Shown here: positions 1 to 6,075 of the stretch, piece after piece | Layout: each line of letters starts with the position of its first letter | Position numbering within the stretch: position 1 is the first letter of the stretch | Assembly (NCBI GenBank): GCA_903854795.1 | Contig: CAINXF010000166.1 | Location: 1 to 10,032, forward strand | Direction of reading: 5' to 3' | Length of the DNA stretch: 10,032 bases | From: Candidatus Kerfeldbacteria bacterium | GTDB taxonomy: Bacteria; Patescibacteriota; Patescibacteriia; SBBC01 | Program-made: the position numbers and the translations under genes | Notes under the pieces: model-generated | Told to the model about the DNA's origin: nothing | Database searches by the model: none | What the model saw: the letters and a program-made list of their open reading frames with translations, nothing else

Positions 1-411
1 TCGCCGATCTGGAAAGGCGGCGGCGTAGCCTTCGGCCCACGCAAGGATAGGAATTTCAGCATGAAGATGAACAAGAAGGAGCGACAGCTCGCGCTGTTCA
101 TGACATTGTCAGACAAGGTGGCCAATGGCAACCTGGTATTGCTCAACGCGCTCGAGATCGCCGCGGCGAAAACGAAGCCGTTCGTCGGCATGCTGAAGAA
201 ACTGCCCGTGAAAAGCACGGTGTTGATTGTCATCCCGTCGAAGAACGACATTGTCGAAAAGTCCGCACGCAACGTGCCGGGCGTGACCGTGATCCGCGGC
301 AACAGCCTGAACGTGATCGACGTGATGAACCACAAGTCCATCGTAATGCCCGAGCAGTGTCTCGACGTGATCGAAAAGACGTATACGACCGGCGTGAAGG
401 AGAAGGGTTAA
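1..411 (+). CDS. rplD: 50S ribosomal protein uL4 (L4), 3' part only
   Basis: The reading frame is open from the first base of the window, so the true start lies upstream. The visible 136 residues cover roughly the last two thirds of a protein usually about 200 residues long. They begin with SPIWKGGGVAFGPRKDRNFS, which matches the end of the long internal loop of L4 (family pattern SPxxxGGGxxFGPxxRxY). That loop reaches the wall of the peptide exit tunnel. The conserved NKKERQLAL helix and the C-terminal globular part follow (VLIVIPSKND, VRNVPGVTV-like segment, then a final helix). In E. coli L4 also represses its own operon by transcription attenuation and translation control; whether that happens here cannot be judged because the leader is outside the window. 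The methionine at 61 is internal, not a start. The stop TAA is one base before the rplW start. Confidence 0.97.
   Translation, partial: SPIWKGGGVAFGPRKDRNFSMKMNKKERQLALFMTLSDKVANGNLVLLNALEIAAAKTKPFVGMLKKLPVKSTVLIVIPSKNDIVEKSARNVPGVTVIRGNSLNVIDVMNHKSIVMPEQCLDVIEKTYTTGVKEKG
397..402 (+). promoter_or_regulatory. Ribosome binding site for the upstream rplW start
   Basis: AAGGAG lies ten bases before the ATG at 413, inside the last codons of rplD. It supports use of the long form of uL23 that carries the MGLFDRF N-terminus. Confidence 0.7.
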
Positions 412-412
412 T

Positions 413-937
413 ATGGGACTTTTTGATCGCTTCAAATCGGAGAAGGAACAGATCGGCATGGACAAGAAGCCGAAGCATGTCGTTGTAAAGGGCGCAGCGA
501 AAGCCGCCAAGGTGAAGGCCGAGGAAGCAAAAAAGAAGCAGTTCGCTGCAGTCCCCACCACTGGCGCTCCTGCGAAGCAGGAGGAGAAGAAGGAGGGCGT
601 CAAAGAGAAGGCGACAGAACAGAAGAAGCCGTCAGCAAAACGCAGCGAAGACACCGGTAACGCGTACCGCGTCCTGGTCCGCGCGATGGTCTCGGAAAAG
701 ACGACCGCTCAGGCTATCAATAACCAGTACTCCTTCGTCGTAGCGTGCGATACCAATAAAGTCGAAGTGAGTCGCGCGATCCAGTCGTTGTATGGTGTCC
801 GTCCGCAGAAGATTAACATGCTCAATTACCGCGGGAAGCACGTCCGCTACGGAAAGACGCAGGGCCGCACGAAGAACTGGAAAAAGGCGATCATCACCCT
901 ACAGCCTGGGCAGAAACTAGACACCTCACGGAGCTAA
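413..937 (+). CDS. rplW: 50S ribosomal protein uL23 (L23) with long N-terminal extension
   Basis: uL23 sits at the tunnel exit and is the docking point for trigger factor and the signal recognition particle. The family core, about 90-100 residues, starts near residue 84 (AYRVLVRAMVSEK) and runs to the end (GRTKNWKKAIITLQPGQKLD). Glu95 in VSEK aligns with E. coli Glu18, a known trigger factor contact. Residues 1-83 are extra. The first 15 (MGLFDRFKSEKEQIG) could form an amphipathic helix resembling the N-terminus of FtsY, and residues 16-83 are rich in Lys, Glu and Ala and look disordered. The start at 413 has AAGGAG ten bases upstream, but Met16 at 458 also has a good ribosome binding site (AGAAGGAA), so the first 15 residues may be optional. 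It follows rplD by one base and precedes rplB by three. The family call is firm; the role of the extension is unknown. Confidence 0.97.
   Translation: MGLFDRFKSEKEQIGMDKKPKHVVVKGAAKAAKVKAEEAKKKQFAAVPTTGAPAKQEEKKEGVKEKATEQKKPSAKRSEDTGNAYRVLVRAMVSEKTTAQAINNQYSFVVACDTNKVEVSRAIQSLYGVRPQKINMLNYRGKHVRYGKTQGRTKNWKKAIITLQPGQKLDTSRS
441..448 (+). promoter_or_regulatory. Possible internal ribosome binding site in rplW
   Basis: AGAAGGAA lies nine bases before the ATG of Met16 (458-460). It could drive a second, shorter uL23 lacking the first 15 residues. The same bases encode Glu-Lys-Glu in a Lys/Glu-rich stretch, so the purine run may be there by chance of codon use. Confidence 0.35.
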
Positions 938-940
938 GCC

Positions 941-1774
941 ATGGGAATCCGCATCTACAAACCGACTAGTCCCGGACGGAGAAAATCCTCGGTCAGTACG
1001 TTCGATGAGATTACAAAGCACGAACCGGAGAAGTCCCTCACCGTCATCCTGAAGAACCAGGCAGGCCGTAATATGTACGGGAGGATCACTGTGCGACACC
1101 AGGGCGGCGGTAACAAGCGCTTCTACCGAATCATCGATTTCAAGCAAAGTCGTGTCGATGTTCCGGCAAAGGTACTTTCCGTCGAATACGATCCGAACCG
1201 CTCCTCGCGTATCTCGCTGATCCAGTATCCCGACGGCGAAAAGCGTTACATCCTTTGGCCAGCCGACCTTAAAGTGGACATGACTATCATCTCCTCGCAT
1301 AACCCGGTTCCGATCCAGGTGGGCAACCGCACCGCGTTGAAGAATATCCCGGTCGGTATGTTGGTTCACAGCGTCGAACTTTTGCCTGGTAAGGGCGGAG
1401 AGGTCGTTCGCTCGGCAGGCGCCGGTGCTGCGATCATGGCGATCGAAGGCGATTACGCCCAACTGAAGTTCCCTTCGGGGGAGATTCGCTTAGTGCCGAA
1501 GACCTGCATGGCGACGATGGGCCAGCTTGGTAACGCCGACCACATGAACATCCGTCGTGGTAAAGCGGGACGCAACCGCTATCTCGGCATCAGGCCAAGC
1601 GTCCGTGGTAAGGCGATGAACCCGGTCGACCACCCGCACGGTGGTGGTGAAGGTGTTAACCCGATCGGTCTCAAGTATCCGAAGACACCGTGGGGCAAAC
1701 ACGCGCTTGGCGTGAAGACTCGTCGCAAACATCGCGCGTCCGATCGATTCATTCTCCAGAGGAGGAAGAAGTAA
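941..1774 (+). CDS. rplB: 50S ribosomal protein uL2 (L2)
   Basis: uL2 is one of the core proteins of the large subunit. It is needed for subunit joining and lies close to the peptidyl transferase centre. The 277-residue product has the usual full length. It opens with the family N-terminus ([12 protein letters not shown]), followed by [20 protein letters not shown], the first OB-like domain with [10 protein letters not shown] and GEKRYILWP, the second SH3-like domain with [19 protein letters not shown], and the C-terminal signature [12 protein letters not shown] at about residues 226-237. That signature holds the conserved histidine corresponding to E. coli His229, and the protein ends in the basic tail [23 protein letters not shown] stretch at 929-933 serves as the ribosome binding site. 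Nothing is truncated or unusual. The gene sits between rplW and rpsS as expected for an S10 cluster. Confidence 0.99.
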   Translation: MGIRIYKPTSPGRRKSSVSTFDEITKHEPEKSLTVILKNQAGRNMYGRITVRHQGGGNKRFYRIIDFKQSRVDVPAKVLSVEYDPNRSSRISLIQYPDGEKRYILWPADLKVDMTIISSHNPVPIQVGNRTALKNIPVGMLVHSVELLPGKGGEVVRSAGAGAAIMAIEGDYAQLKFPSGEIRLVPKTCMATMGQLGNADHMNIRRGKAGRNRYLGIRPSVRGKAMNPVDHPHGGGEGVNPIGLKYPKTPWGKHALGVKTRRKHRASDRFILQRRKK

Positions 1775-1777
1775 TAT

Positions 1778-2116
1778 ATGTCACGAAGTCTCAAAAAAGG
1801 ACCGTTCACCGACGCGAAGCTCCTGAAGAAGCTCGGTAAGCACAAACCAGGCGACCGCACCGTGGTGAACACATGGTCGCGCGATTCCGTCATCACTCCT
1901 GAAATGGTCGGCTACACGATCGGCGTCCACAACGGACGCGTGCATCTGCCGGTATTCGTGGTCGAGAACATGGTAGGCCATCGTCTTGGTGAGTTCTCGC
2001 CGACGAGGAAATTCGTTAGACATGGTGGTAAGATCCAGCGTGAAGCCGAACAAGCCGCCGCACAAGCATCTTCAGTCGCATCGAAGGCCGCGCAGGCACC
2101 GAAGGCAACTTCTTAA
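1778..2116 (+). CDS. rpsS: 30S ribosomal protein uS19 (S19) with Ala-rich C-terminal tail
   Basis: uS19 is in the head of the small subunit, where its C-terminal tail reaches toward the A-site tRNA. The family pattern is clear: SRSLKKGPF at the start, [13 protein letters not shown] near residue 33, [12 protein letters not shown] near 50, and [15 protein letters not shown] at 65-79. Most bacterial S19 proteins end shortly after the HG motif (here residues 82-83), at about 90 residues. This one has 112, with residues about 90-112 rich in Ala, Gln and Ser ([19 protein letters not shown]). The start has a strong purine stretch (AGAGGAGG, 1758-1765) 12 bases upstream, inside the end of rplB. Gaps to its neighbours are 3 and 6 bases. 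The tail may be lineage-specific; its function is unknown. Confidence 0.98.
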   Translation: MSRSLKKGPFTDAKLLKKLGKHKPGDRTVVNTWSRDSVITPEMVGYTIGVHNGRVHLPVFVVENMVGHRLGEFSPTRKFVRHGGKIQREAEQAAAQASSVASKAAQAPKATS

Positions 2117-2122
2117 ACTCAT

Positions 2123-2629
2123 ATGGACGTCATCGCAAAACTCCGCTATTTCCGTGTCAGTCCTCGCAAGGTACGTCTTGTGCTCGGTCTGATCCGCGGG
2201 CAGCACGTACTGTTCGCCGAGCAGCAGCTCATGAACCTCCCAAAGCGATCGAGCCTTCCGATCCTGAAGCTGATCAAGTCAGCCGAGGCGAATGCGGAGC
2301 ATAATTTCAAACTCGACCCGAAGGAACTGTTCATCAAGAAGGCATTCGCTGATGAAGGACCGAAGCTCAAGCGGTACACCCCGCGGGCCATGGGTCGTGC
2401 GACACCGATACTGAAACGCATGTCGCACGTGACGATCGTACTCGCGCCGGTATCCGAGCGAGGCACGAAAAAATACTTAGGTAAACACCCGACCTATGGA
2501 GCGCCCGTGGTGAAGAAATCATCCGACCATAAGAATCCAAGCGTACCGACGATGGCACCGAAAAAGCCGGTCAGTGAGAAACCGAAGGCGAAGAAGCCGG
2601 TACTAACCGCTAAGGAGCAAAAGAAATAG
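2123..2629 (+). CDS. rplV: 50S ribosomal protein uL22 (L22) with Lys/Pro-rich C-terminal tail
   Basis: uL22 lines the peptide exit tunnel with a long beta hairpin, and its globular part lies on the surface near the exit. The core spans residues 1-110: YFRVSPRKVRLVLGLIRG at the start, LIKSAEANAEHN near 50-61, the hairpin tip KRYTPRAMGRATP at 83-95 (the region that contacts macrolides in other bacteria), and the last strand SHVTIVLAP at 101-109. Residues 111-168, encoded by 2453-2626, go beyond the usual length of about 110. They are rich in Lys, Pro, Ser and Val with no hydrophobic core, and end in KPVLTAKEQKK. The ribosome binding site is weak (GAAGG, about 16 bases upstream), so translation may depend on ribosomes arriving from rpsS, whose stop is 6 bases away. 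It stops with TAG. Confidence 0.97.
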   Translation: MDVIAKLRYFRVSPRKVRLVLGLIRGQHVLFAEQQLMNLPKRSSLPILKLIKSAEANAEHNFKLDPKELFIKKAFADEGPKLKRYTPRAMGRATPILKRMSHVTIVLAPVSERGTKKYLGKHPTYGAPVVKKSSDHKNPSVPTMAPKKPVSEKPKAKKPVLTAKEQKK

Positions 2630-2630
2630 T

Positions 2631-3296
2631 ATGGGCCAGAAAGTACATCCAATCGCATTCAGGCTTGGCGTGAACCGTCCGTGGAACGCGAAATGGTTCG
2701 CGCGGCAGAATTATAGTGGTCTCCTTCGTGAGGATATCGAGGTCAGGAAATTCCTCTCGGTCAAACTACGCGACGCGGGGCTTGCCAGTATCGAAATCGA
2801 TCGGTCGACGAACGGCGTCGTCATCACGGTGTCGACCTCACGGCCGGGTATGGTCATCGGACGCGGCGGTACGGGCGTCGAGCAATTAAAGAAGCAGATC
2901 GCCCGGATTATCGGCAAGGGCAAGCGTAAGGTTGACGTGAAGGTCAACATCCAAGAGGTCCAGAACCCTGACCAGAATGCACAGGTCGTCGTCGGTAGTA
3001 TCATCGACCAGATCGAGAAGCGACTGCCGTTCCGCCGCATCATGAAGCATACCGTCGACCAGATCATGCGCTCAGGTGCGCAGGGGGCGAAGGTCATGCT
3101 CGCGGGTCGTTTGAACGGTGCCGAGATCGCACGTACGGAAAAGCTATCGAACGGCAAGATCCCACTCCAGACGCTCCGGGCTGACATCGACTATGCGCGC
3201 GGTGCGGCACATACGACCTATGGTGCGATCGGCGTGAAGGTCTGGGTCTACCGCGGCGAGGTGTTCGCAGAAAATAATCGGAAGAAGAAGGAATAA
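2631..3296 (+). CDS. rpsC: 30S ribosomal protein uS3 (S3)
   Basis: uS3 lies in the head of the small subunit at the mRNA entry channel. The 221-residue product starts with the family sequence MGQKVHPIAFRLGV. The type 2 KH domain is at about residues 40-110, with the nucleic-acid-binding loop PGMVIGRGGTGVE near 73-85; the GxxG element reads GRGG. The C-terminal domain follows with RRIMKHTVDQIMRSGAQGAKVMLAGRL-type signature residues near 135-160 (in E. coli the equivalent FRRAM region contributes helicase activity), then the closing GAIGVKVWVYRGE motif. It ends close to the usual length with a short basic tail. AAGGAG at 2612-2617 lies 13 bases before the ATG, a rather long spacing. It begins one base after the rplV stop. 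Confidence 0.99.
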   Translation: MGQKVHPIAFRLGVNRPWNAKWFARQNYSGLLREDIEVRKFLSVKLRDAGLASIEIDRSTNGVVITVSTSRPGMVIGRGGTGVEQLKKQIARIIGKGKRKVDVKVNIQEVQNPDQNAQVVVGSIIDQIEKRLPFRRIMKHTVDQIMRSGAQGAKVMLAGRLNGAEIARTEKLSNGKIPLQTLRADIDYARGAAHTTYGAIGVKVWVYRGEVFAENNRKKKE

Positions 3297-3302
3297 TTTC
3301 AC

Positions 3303-3716
3303 ATGTTGCTCCCGAAAAAGGTCAAACATCGTAAACAGCAGCGCGGCATGCTCCGTGGTCGTGCGACACAGAAGGTCAACCTGGACTTCGGCACGGTCGG
3401 TCTGCGTGCGATAGAGGGGTCATGGCTCACTGGTCGGCAGATCGAAGCGGCGCGACGTGCTATGACGCGCTTCATCCAACGCGGTGGAAAGATCTGGATC
3501 CGCATTTTCCCTGACAAGTCGGTCACGTTCAAAGGCCTCGAGGTCGGTATGGGTGGTGGTAAAGGCGCCGTCGACCATTTCGTCGCCGTCGTCAAAGCCG
3601 GCACCATTCTGTTCGAGATGGACGGCGTCCCGGTCGCCACGGCCCGTCAAGCGCTCCGACTGGCTGCCTATAAACTACCTGTGAGGACGAAGATAGTCGT
3701 GAAAGGTGAGATTTAA
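3303..3716 (+). CDS. rplP: 50S ribosomal protein uL16 (L16)
   Basis: uL16 binds between the A-site tRNA and the central protuberance of the large subunit and is needed for late 50S assembly. The 137-residue product has the normal length. It has the N-terminus [14 protein letters not shown], then [12 protein letters not shown] at about 45-56, [11 protein letters not shown] at 62-72 and LFEMDGVP further on. The most conserved loop, which reads RMGKGKG in E. coli, reads GMGGGKG here (residues 82-88). The arginine that is hydroxylated in E. coli (Arg81) is therefore Gly82, and the first lysine of the loop is also glycine. The ribosome binding site AAGGA (3288-3292) lies in the last codons of rpsC, ten bases before the ATG. 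The gene order rpsC-rplP-rpmC-rpsQ is standard. Confidence 0.99.
   Translation: MLLPKKVKHRKQQRGMLRGRATQKVNLDFGTVGLRAIEGSWLTGRQIEAARRAMTRFIQRGGKIWIRIFPDKSVTFKGLEVGMGGGKGAVDHFVAVVKAGTILFEMDGVPVATARQALRLAAYKLPVRTKIVVKGEI
3702..3710 (+). promoter_or_regulatory. Ribosome binding site fixing the rpmC start
   Basis: AAAGGTGAG, within the last codons of rplP, ends seven bases before the ATG at 3718. It favours that start over the in-frame GTG at 3706, which lies inside this element. Confidence 0.6.
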
Positions 3717-3717
3717 T

Positions 3718-3951
3718 ATGGCAAAATCGAAGGACCAACTACAGGAATTGAAGTCGAAGGGTGTCGTCGAACTCGGTAAGATGCTAAAGTCGTCGAGGGA
3801 AGATCTGCGTGACCTCCGTTTCAAAGTGGCATCGGACCAGCATAAGGACATCCGCGAGCTGCGGGAAATTCGTAAACGTATTGCACGTATTTTGACCCTC
3901 CTTCAGCGCGCACCGGCGCCTGTCGAAAAGAAGGTCGAGAAGAAGGTATAA
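3718..3951 (+). CDS. rpmC: 50S ribosomal protein uL29 (L29)
   Basis: uL29 is a small two-helix protein next to uL23 at the tunnel exit. The family pattern is visible: an N-terminal helix (LQELKSKGVVELGKML), the conserved segment DLRDLRFKVASDQHKD at about residues 30-45, and a second helix with IRELREIRKRIARILTLL at 44-62. I chose the ATG at 3718, which gives 77 residues and has AAAGGTGAG (3702-3710) just upstream. An in-frame GTG at 3706 would add only four residues and would overlap the rplP stop and this binding site. Residues about 65-77 (APAPVEKKVEKKV) are a charged tail beyond the usual 60-70 residues. The gene lies one base after rplP and five before rpsQ. Confidence 0.96.
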   Translation: MAKSKDQLQELKSKGVVELGKMLKSSREDLRDLRFKVASDQHKDIRELREIRKRIARILTLLQRAPAPVEKKVEKKV

Positions 3952-3956
3952 CACCT

Positions 3957-4229
3957 ATGGACAAAATTACCCACACCAAGCACCGCAAGTTGACCGGAAC
4001 CATCATGTCCGACAAGATGGACAAAACCGTCGTGGTTCGCGTCGACCGCGTCGTCACGCATCCACGTTACCATAAACAGTACCAGGTAAGCACGCGGTTC
4101 AAGGCACATGACGAGAAGAACGAATACCATACCGGTGATCGAGTCGTGATCGAGGAAACGCGGCCGTACTCGCGCGAGAAGCGCTGGCGTGTCATTCGGA
4201 AGGTCGTTTTGAAGGAGACATCCGCATGA
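3957..4229 (+). CDS. rpsQ: 30S ribosomal protein uS17 (S17)
   Basis: uS17 is an OB-fold protein that binds 16S rRNA early in small-subunit assembly. The 90 residues contain the family pattern: [22 protein letters not shown] at about 10-31, THPRYHKQY near 34-42, the [16 protein letters not shown] segment at about 50-65, and [14 protein letters not shown] at 67-80. Length and motif spacing are normal. AGAAGG (3941-3946) lies ten bases before the ATG. The stop TGA overlaps the rplN start as ATGA at 4226-4229, which joins the S10 half of the cluster directly to the spc half. Confidence 0.98.
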   Translation: MDKITHTKHRKLTGTIMSDKMDKTVVVRVDRVVTHPRYHKQYQVSTRFKAHDEKNEYHTGDRVVIEETRPYSREKRWRVIRKVVLKETSA

Positions 4230-4597
4230 TCCAACTCCGCACTATGCTCGTGTCCGCGGATAACACCGGCGCACGGAAACTCCAGTGCATCAAGACGCTG
4301 AACGGCCATCGCCGCAGATACTCAAGACTCGGCGACGTGATCACCGTGTCGATCAAGGATGCAGCGCCGCGTACCGGCGTGAAGAAGGGCGAGGTCGCCC
4401 ATGCCGTCATCGTTCGGCAGCGCAAGGAATATCAACGCCCCGACGGTTCAGCTATCCGTTTCGACGACAACGCCTGTGTATTGATCGACCGAAAGACAAA
4501 GGAACCACGTGGGACGCGTATCTTCGGACCGATCGCGCGTGAGCTGAAGATCAAGGGCTTCACGAAGATTGTATCCCTCGCACCGGAGGTCCTATGA
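4226..4597 (+). CDS. rplN: 50S ribosomal protein uL14 (L14)
   Basis: uL14 lies on the subunit interface of the large subunit next to bL19 and is also the binding site of the silencing factor RsfS. The 123-residue product is full length and strongly conserved: [19 protein letters not shown] at the start, [18 protein letters not shown] at about 29-46, [12 protein letters not shown] at 53-64, [17 protein letters not shown] at 71-87 and [13 protein letters not shown] at 96-108, closing with SLAPEVL. AAGGAG at 4212-4217 lies eight bases upstream within rpsQ. Both ends overlap neighbours by 4 bases (ATGA at 4226-4229 and 4594-4597), so it is probably translationally coupled to rpsQ and to rplX. Confidence 0.99.
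   Translation: MIQLRTMLVSADNTGARKLQCIKTLNGHRRRYSRLGDVITVSIKDAAPRTGVKKGEVAHAVIVRQRKEYQRPDGSAIRFDDNACVLIDRKTKEPRGTRIFGPIARELKIKGFTKIVSLAPEVL
4585..4590 (+). promoter_or_regulatory. Ribosome binding site before rplX
   Basis: GGAGGT ends three bases before the overlapping ATG at 4594 and nine bases before the next in-frame ATG at 4600. The spacing favours 4600, whereas the ATGA overlap pattern seen elsewhere in the cluster favours 4594. Confidence 0.6.
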
Positions 4598-4911
4598 GCA
4601 TGCGACTCCGTATCAAGAAGGACGACATGGTTCAGGTCATGGCCGGCAAGGATCGTGGCAAGCGCGGCAAGGTGCTCCAGGTCTTCACGCAGGATCGTAG
4701 GATCGTCGTCGAGAACCTGAACGTTATGACGAAGAACGTGCGCGCTCGGCGGGAACATGAGAAGGGTCAGAAGATCCAATTCGCATCGCCCATCGATTAC
4801 TCGAATGTCCAGTTGGTCTGCGGAAAGTGTGGGAAGATCACCAGGCCGTCGATAAAGACGGTTGGTGACAAAAAGGTCCGCGCCTGCGCGAAATGTAACG
4901 AGGTACTATGA
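4594..4911 (+). CDS. rplX: 50S ribosomal protein uL24 (L24), four-cysteine form
   Basis: uL24 starts assembly of the large subunit and sits beside the tunnel exit. The N-terminal KOW domain is seen in [19 protein letters not shown] (residues 13-31), followed by [17 protein letters not shown] at 38-54. The C-terminal part carries two CxxC pairs, Cys76/Cys79 (CGKCG) and Cys98/Cys101 (CAKC), as expected for a small zinc-binding knuckle found in many but not all bacterial L24 proteins. Length (105) is typical. The start at 4594 overlaps rplN as ATGA but is only three bases from the ribosome binding site GGAGGT (4585-4590). Met3 at 4600 has a nine-base spacing and may be the real start, giving 103 residues. 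It overlaps rplE by 4 bases. Confidence 0.98.
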   Translation: MSMRLRIKKDDMVQVMAGKDRGKRGKVLQVFTQDRRIVVENLNVMTKNVRARREHEKGQKIQFASPIDYSNVQLVCGKCGKITRPSIKTVGDKKVRACAKCNEVL

Positions 4912-5462
4912 AGAACATGCCTATATTTTCGGAGCGGTATTCGAAGGTCGCAGTTCCGGCGCTCAAAGAGCTTACGAAGCGGACGAACCCGAACGCGGTG
5001 CCGAAGGTGACCAAGGTGGTCATCAACGTCGGTGTCGGTAGGGCGTCGAAGGACCCGAAGGAGCTCGATGCGGTCGTACACACGATCGAGCGTATCACCG
5101 GCCAGAAGCCGGTCCTCACGAAAGCGCATAAATCGATCGCCACATTTAAGTTGAGGGAAGGCATGCCGATCGGTGCGATGGTGACCCTTCGAGGCCCGCG
5201 CATGCGTCACTTCATCGACAAGCTCGTACACGCCGCGTTGCCTCGTGTCAGGGACTTCCGTGGTGTGAGCCCCGCGTCGTTCGGCCAGAGCGGCATCTAT
5301 ACGCTCGGACTGAAGGAGCACATCGTCTTTCCGGACATCGCCGGTGACAGTGTCGAGAAGACCCATGGCATCGCGATCACTATCGTCACCACCGCTCGCA
5401 ACGCCGCCGAAGGCAAACTCCTGCTCGCTTCCCTCGGATTCCCTTTCAGAGACACTAAGTAA
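4908..5462 (+). CDS. rplE: 50S ribosomal protein uL5 (L5)
   Basis: uL5 binds 5S rRNA in the central protuberance and contacts the P-site tRNA. The 184-residue product has the family pattern: PKVTKVVINVGVGRAS at about 32-47, ITGQKPVLTKAHKSIATFKLREGMPIG in the middle (residues about 64-90), VTLRGPRMRHFIDKL at 92-106, LPRVRDFRGVSPASF at 111-125, and the YTLGLKEHIVFPDI segment at 132-145. Length is normal (about 180). The start at 4908 overlaps rplX as ATGA; GAGGT at 4900-4904 is only three bases away, so Met4 at 4917 is a possible alternative. The stop TAA lies nine bases before rpsN. Confidence 0.99.
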   Translation: MKNMPIFSERYSKVAVPALKELTKRTNPNAVPKVTKVVINVGVGRASKDPKELDAVVHTIERITGQKPVLTKAHKSIATFKLREGMPIGAMVTLRGPRMRHFIDKLVHAALPRVRDFRGVSPASFGQSGIYTLGLKEHIVFPDIAGDSVEKTHGIAITIVTTARNAAEGKLLLASLGFPFRDTK

Positions 5463-5471
5463 CCATTTACT

Positions 5472-5657
5472 ATGGCAACTGCCGCACAAGTCGCGAAATC
5501 GCTTAAGACACCGAAGTATTCGACCAGGTCCGTCAATCGGTGCTGGCGCTGCGGTCGTCGCCATGGCTATATGCGTAAGTTCAAACTGTGCCGTATCTGT
5601 TTCCGTGAACTCGTCAACCGTGGCGACGTGCCCGGTGTGATGAAATCGAGCTGGTAA
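5472..5657 (+). CDS. rpsN: 30S ribosomal protein uS14 (S14), zinc-binding short form
   Basis: uS14 lies in the head of the small subunit near uS3 and uS10. At 61 residues this is the short type Z form, with two CxxC pairs at Cys24/Cys27 (CWRC) and Cys40/Cys43 (CRIC) separated by 12 residues, which bind one zinc ion in structures of this form. The conserved C-terminus reads FRELVNRGDVPGVMKSSW, matching the usual ending (RGxxPGxxKASW). No purine-rich ribosome binding site is seen in the 20 bases upstream, so initiation may rely on ribosomes finishing rplE nine bases before. The paralogue without zinc (a longer C-minus form) is not in this window. Confidence 0.98.
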   Translation: MATAAQVAKSLKTPKYSTRSVNRCWRCGRRHGYMRKFKLCRICFRELVNRGDVPGVMKSSW

Positions 5658-5672
5658 CCAACAATTGACCGT

Positions 5673-6071
5673 ATGATGCTTTCAACAGACCCCATCGCCG
5701 ACTTGCTCTCGCGTATTCGTAACGCGACAATGATAAAATCACCTACCGTGAGCGTACCTTTCTCGAAGGTTAAGGTGGCCGTGCTTAAAGTCCTTTCCGA
5801 CGCAGGTTGGATCGGCGCGGTCGAGGTACAAGGAGAACCACCTATGACCGCCATCGTGACGTTAAAGTACGATGAGGAAGGTCGCGGTATGATCAGCGCT
5901 ATCAGGAAGATCAGTACGCCAGGTTGTCGCGTGTACGTCGGTCGGACCGAACTCCCGATCGTCGCGAATAACTTCGGCATGGCCGTGATTTCTACATCGC
6001 AGGGCATGATGACAAACCGCGAAGCGCGGCGTCGGAAGCTCGGCGGAGAAGTAATTTGCGAGGTGCAATAA
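5673..6071 (+). CDS. rpsH: 30S ribosomal protein uS8 (S8)
   Basis: uS8 binds the central domain of 16S rRNA, and in E. coli it also represses the spc operon by binding the L5 message. The 132 residues begin with STDPIADLLSRIRNA, the standard N-terminus. The C-terminal signature STSQGMMTNREARRRKLGGEVICEV occupies about residues 107-131, with the Ser-Thr-Ser-x-Gly element that contacts rRNA. Two consecutive ATG codons (5673 and 5676) are possible starts. There is no visible ribosome binding site in the 15-base gap after rpsN. I did not find an obvious copy of the S8-binding helix near the rplE start, but a weak structure could be missed by eye. Confidence 0.98.
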   Translation: MMLSTDPIADLLSRIRNATMIKSPTVSVPFSKVKVAVLKVLSDAGWIGAVEVQGEPPMTAIVTLKYDEEGRGMISAIRKISTPGCRVYVGRTELPIVANNFGMAVISTSQGMMTNREARRRKLGGEVICEVQ

Positions 6072-6075
6072 TCGT

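Noticed and set aside
109..654. 181-codon open frame on the - strand opposite rplD and rplW
   Set aside because: The Phe/Ser/Ala-rich start is the antisense of the Lys/Glu-rich uL23 linker. No independent sign of coding.
4797..5564. 255-codon open frame on the - strand opposite rplX, rplE and rpsN
   Set aside because: It lies wholly opposite conserved ribosomal genes, its translation shows no recognisable domain, and long antisense frames are expected from this GC-rich codon use.
5664..5690. Possible promoter before rpsH (TTGACC)
   Set aside because: No -10 element follows, and the gap of 15 bases lies within a tight gene series.
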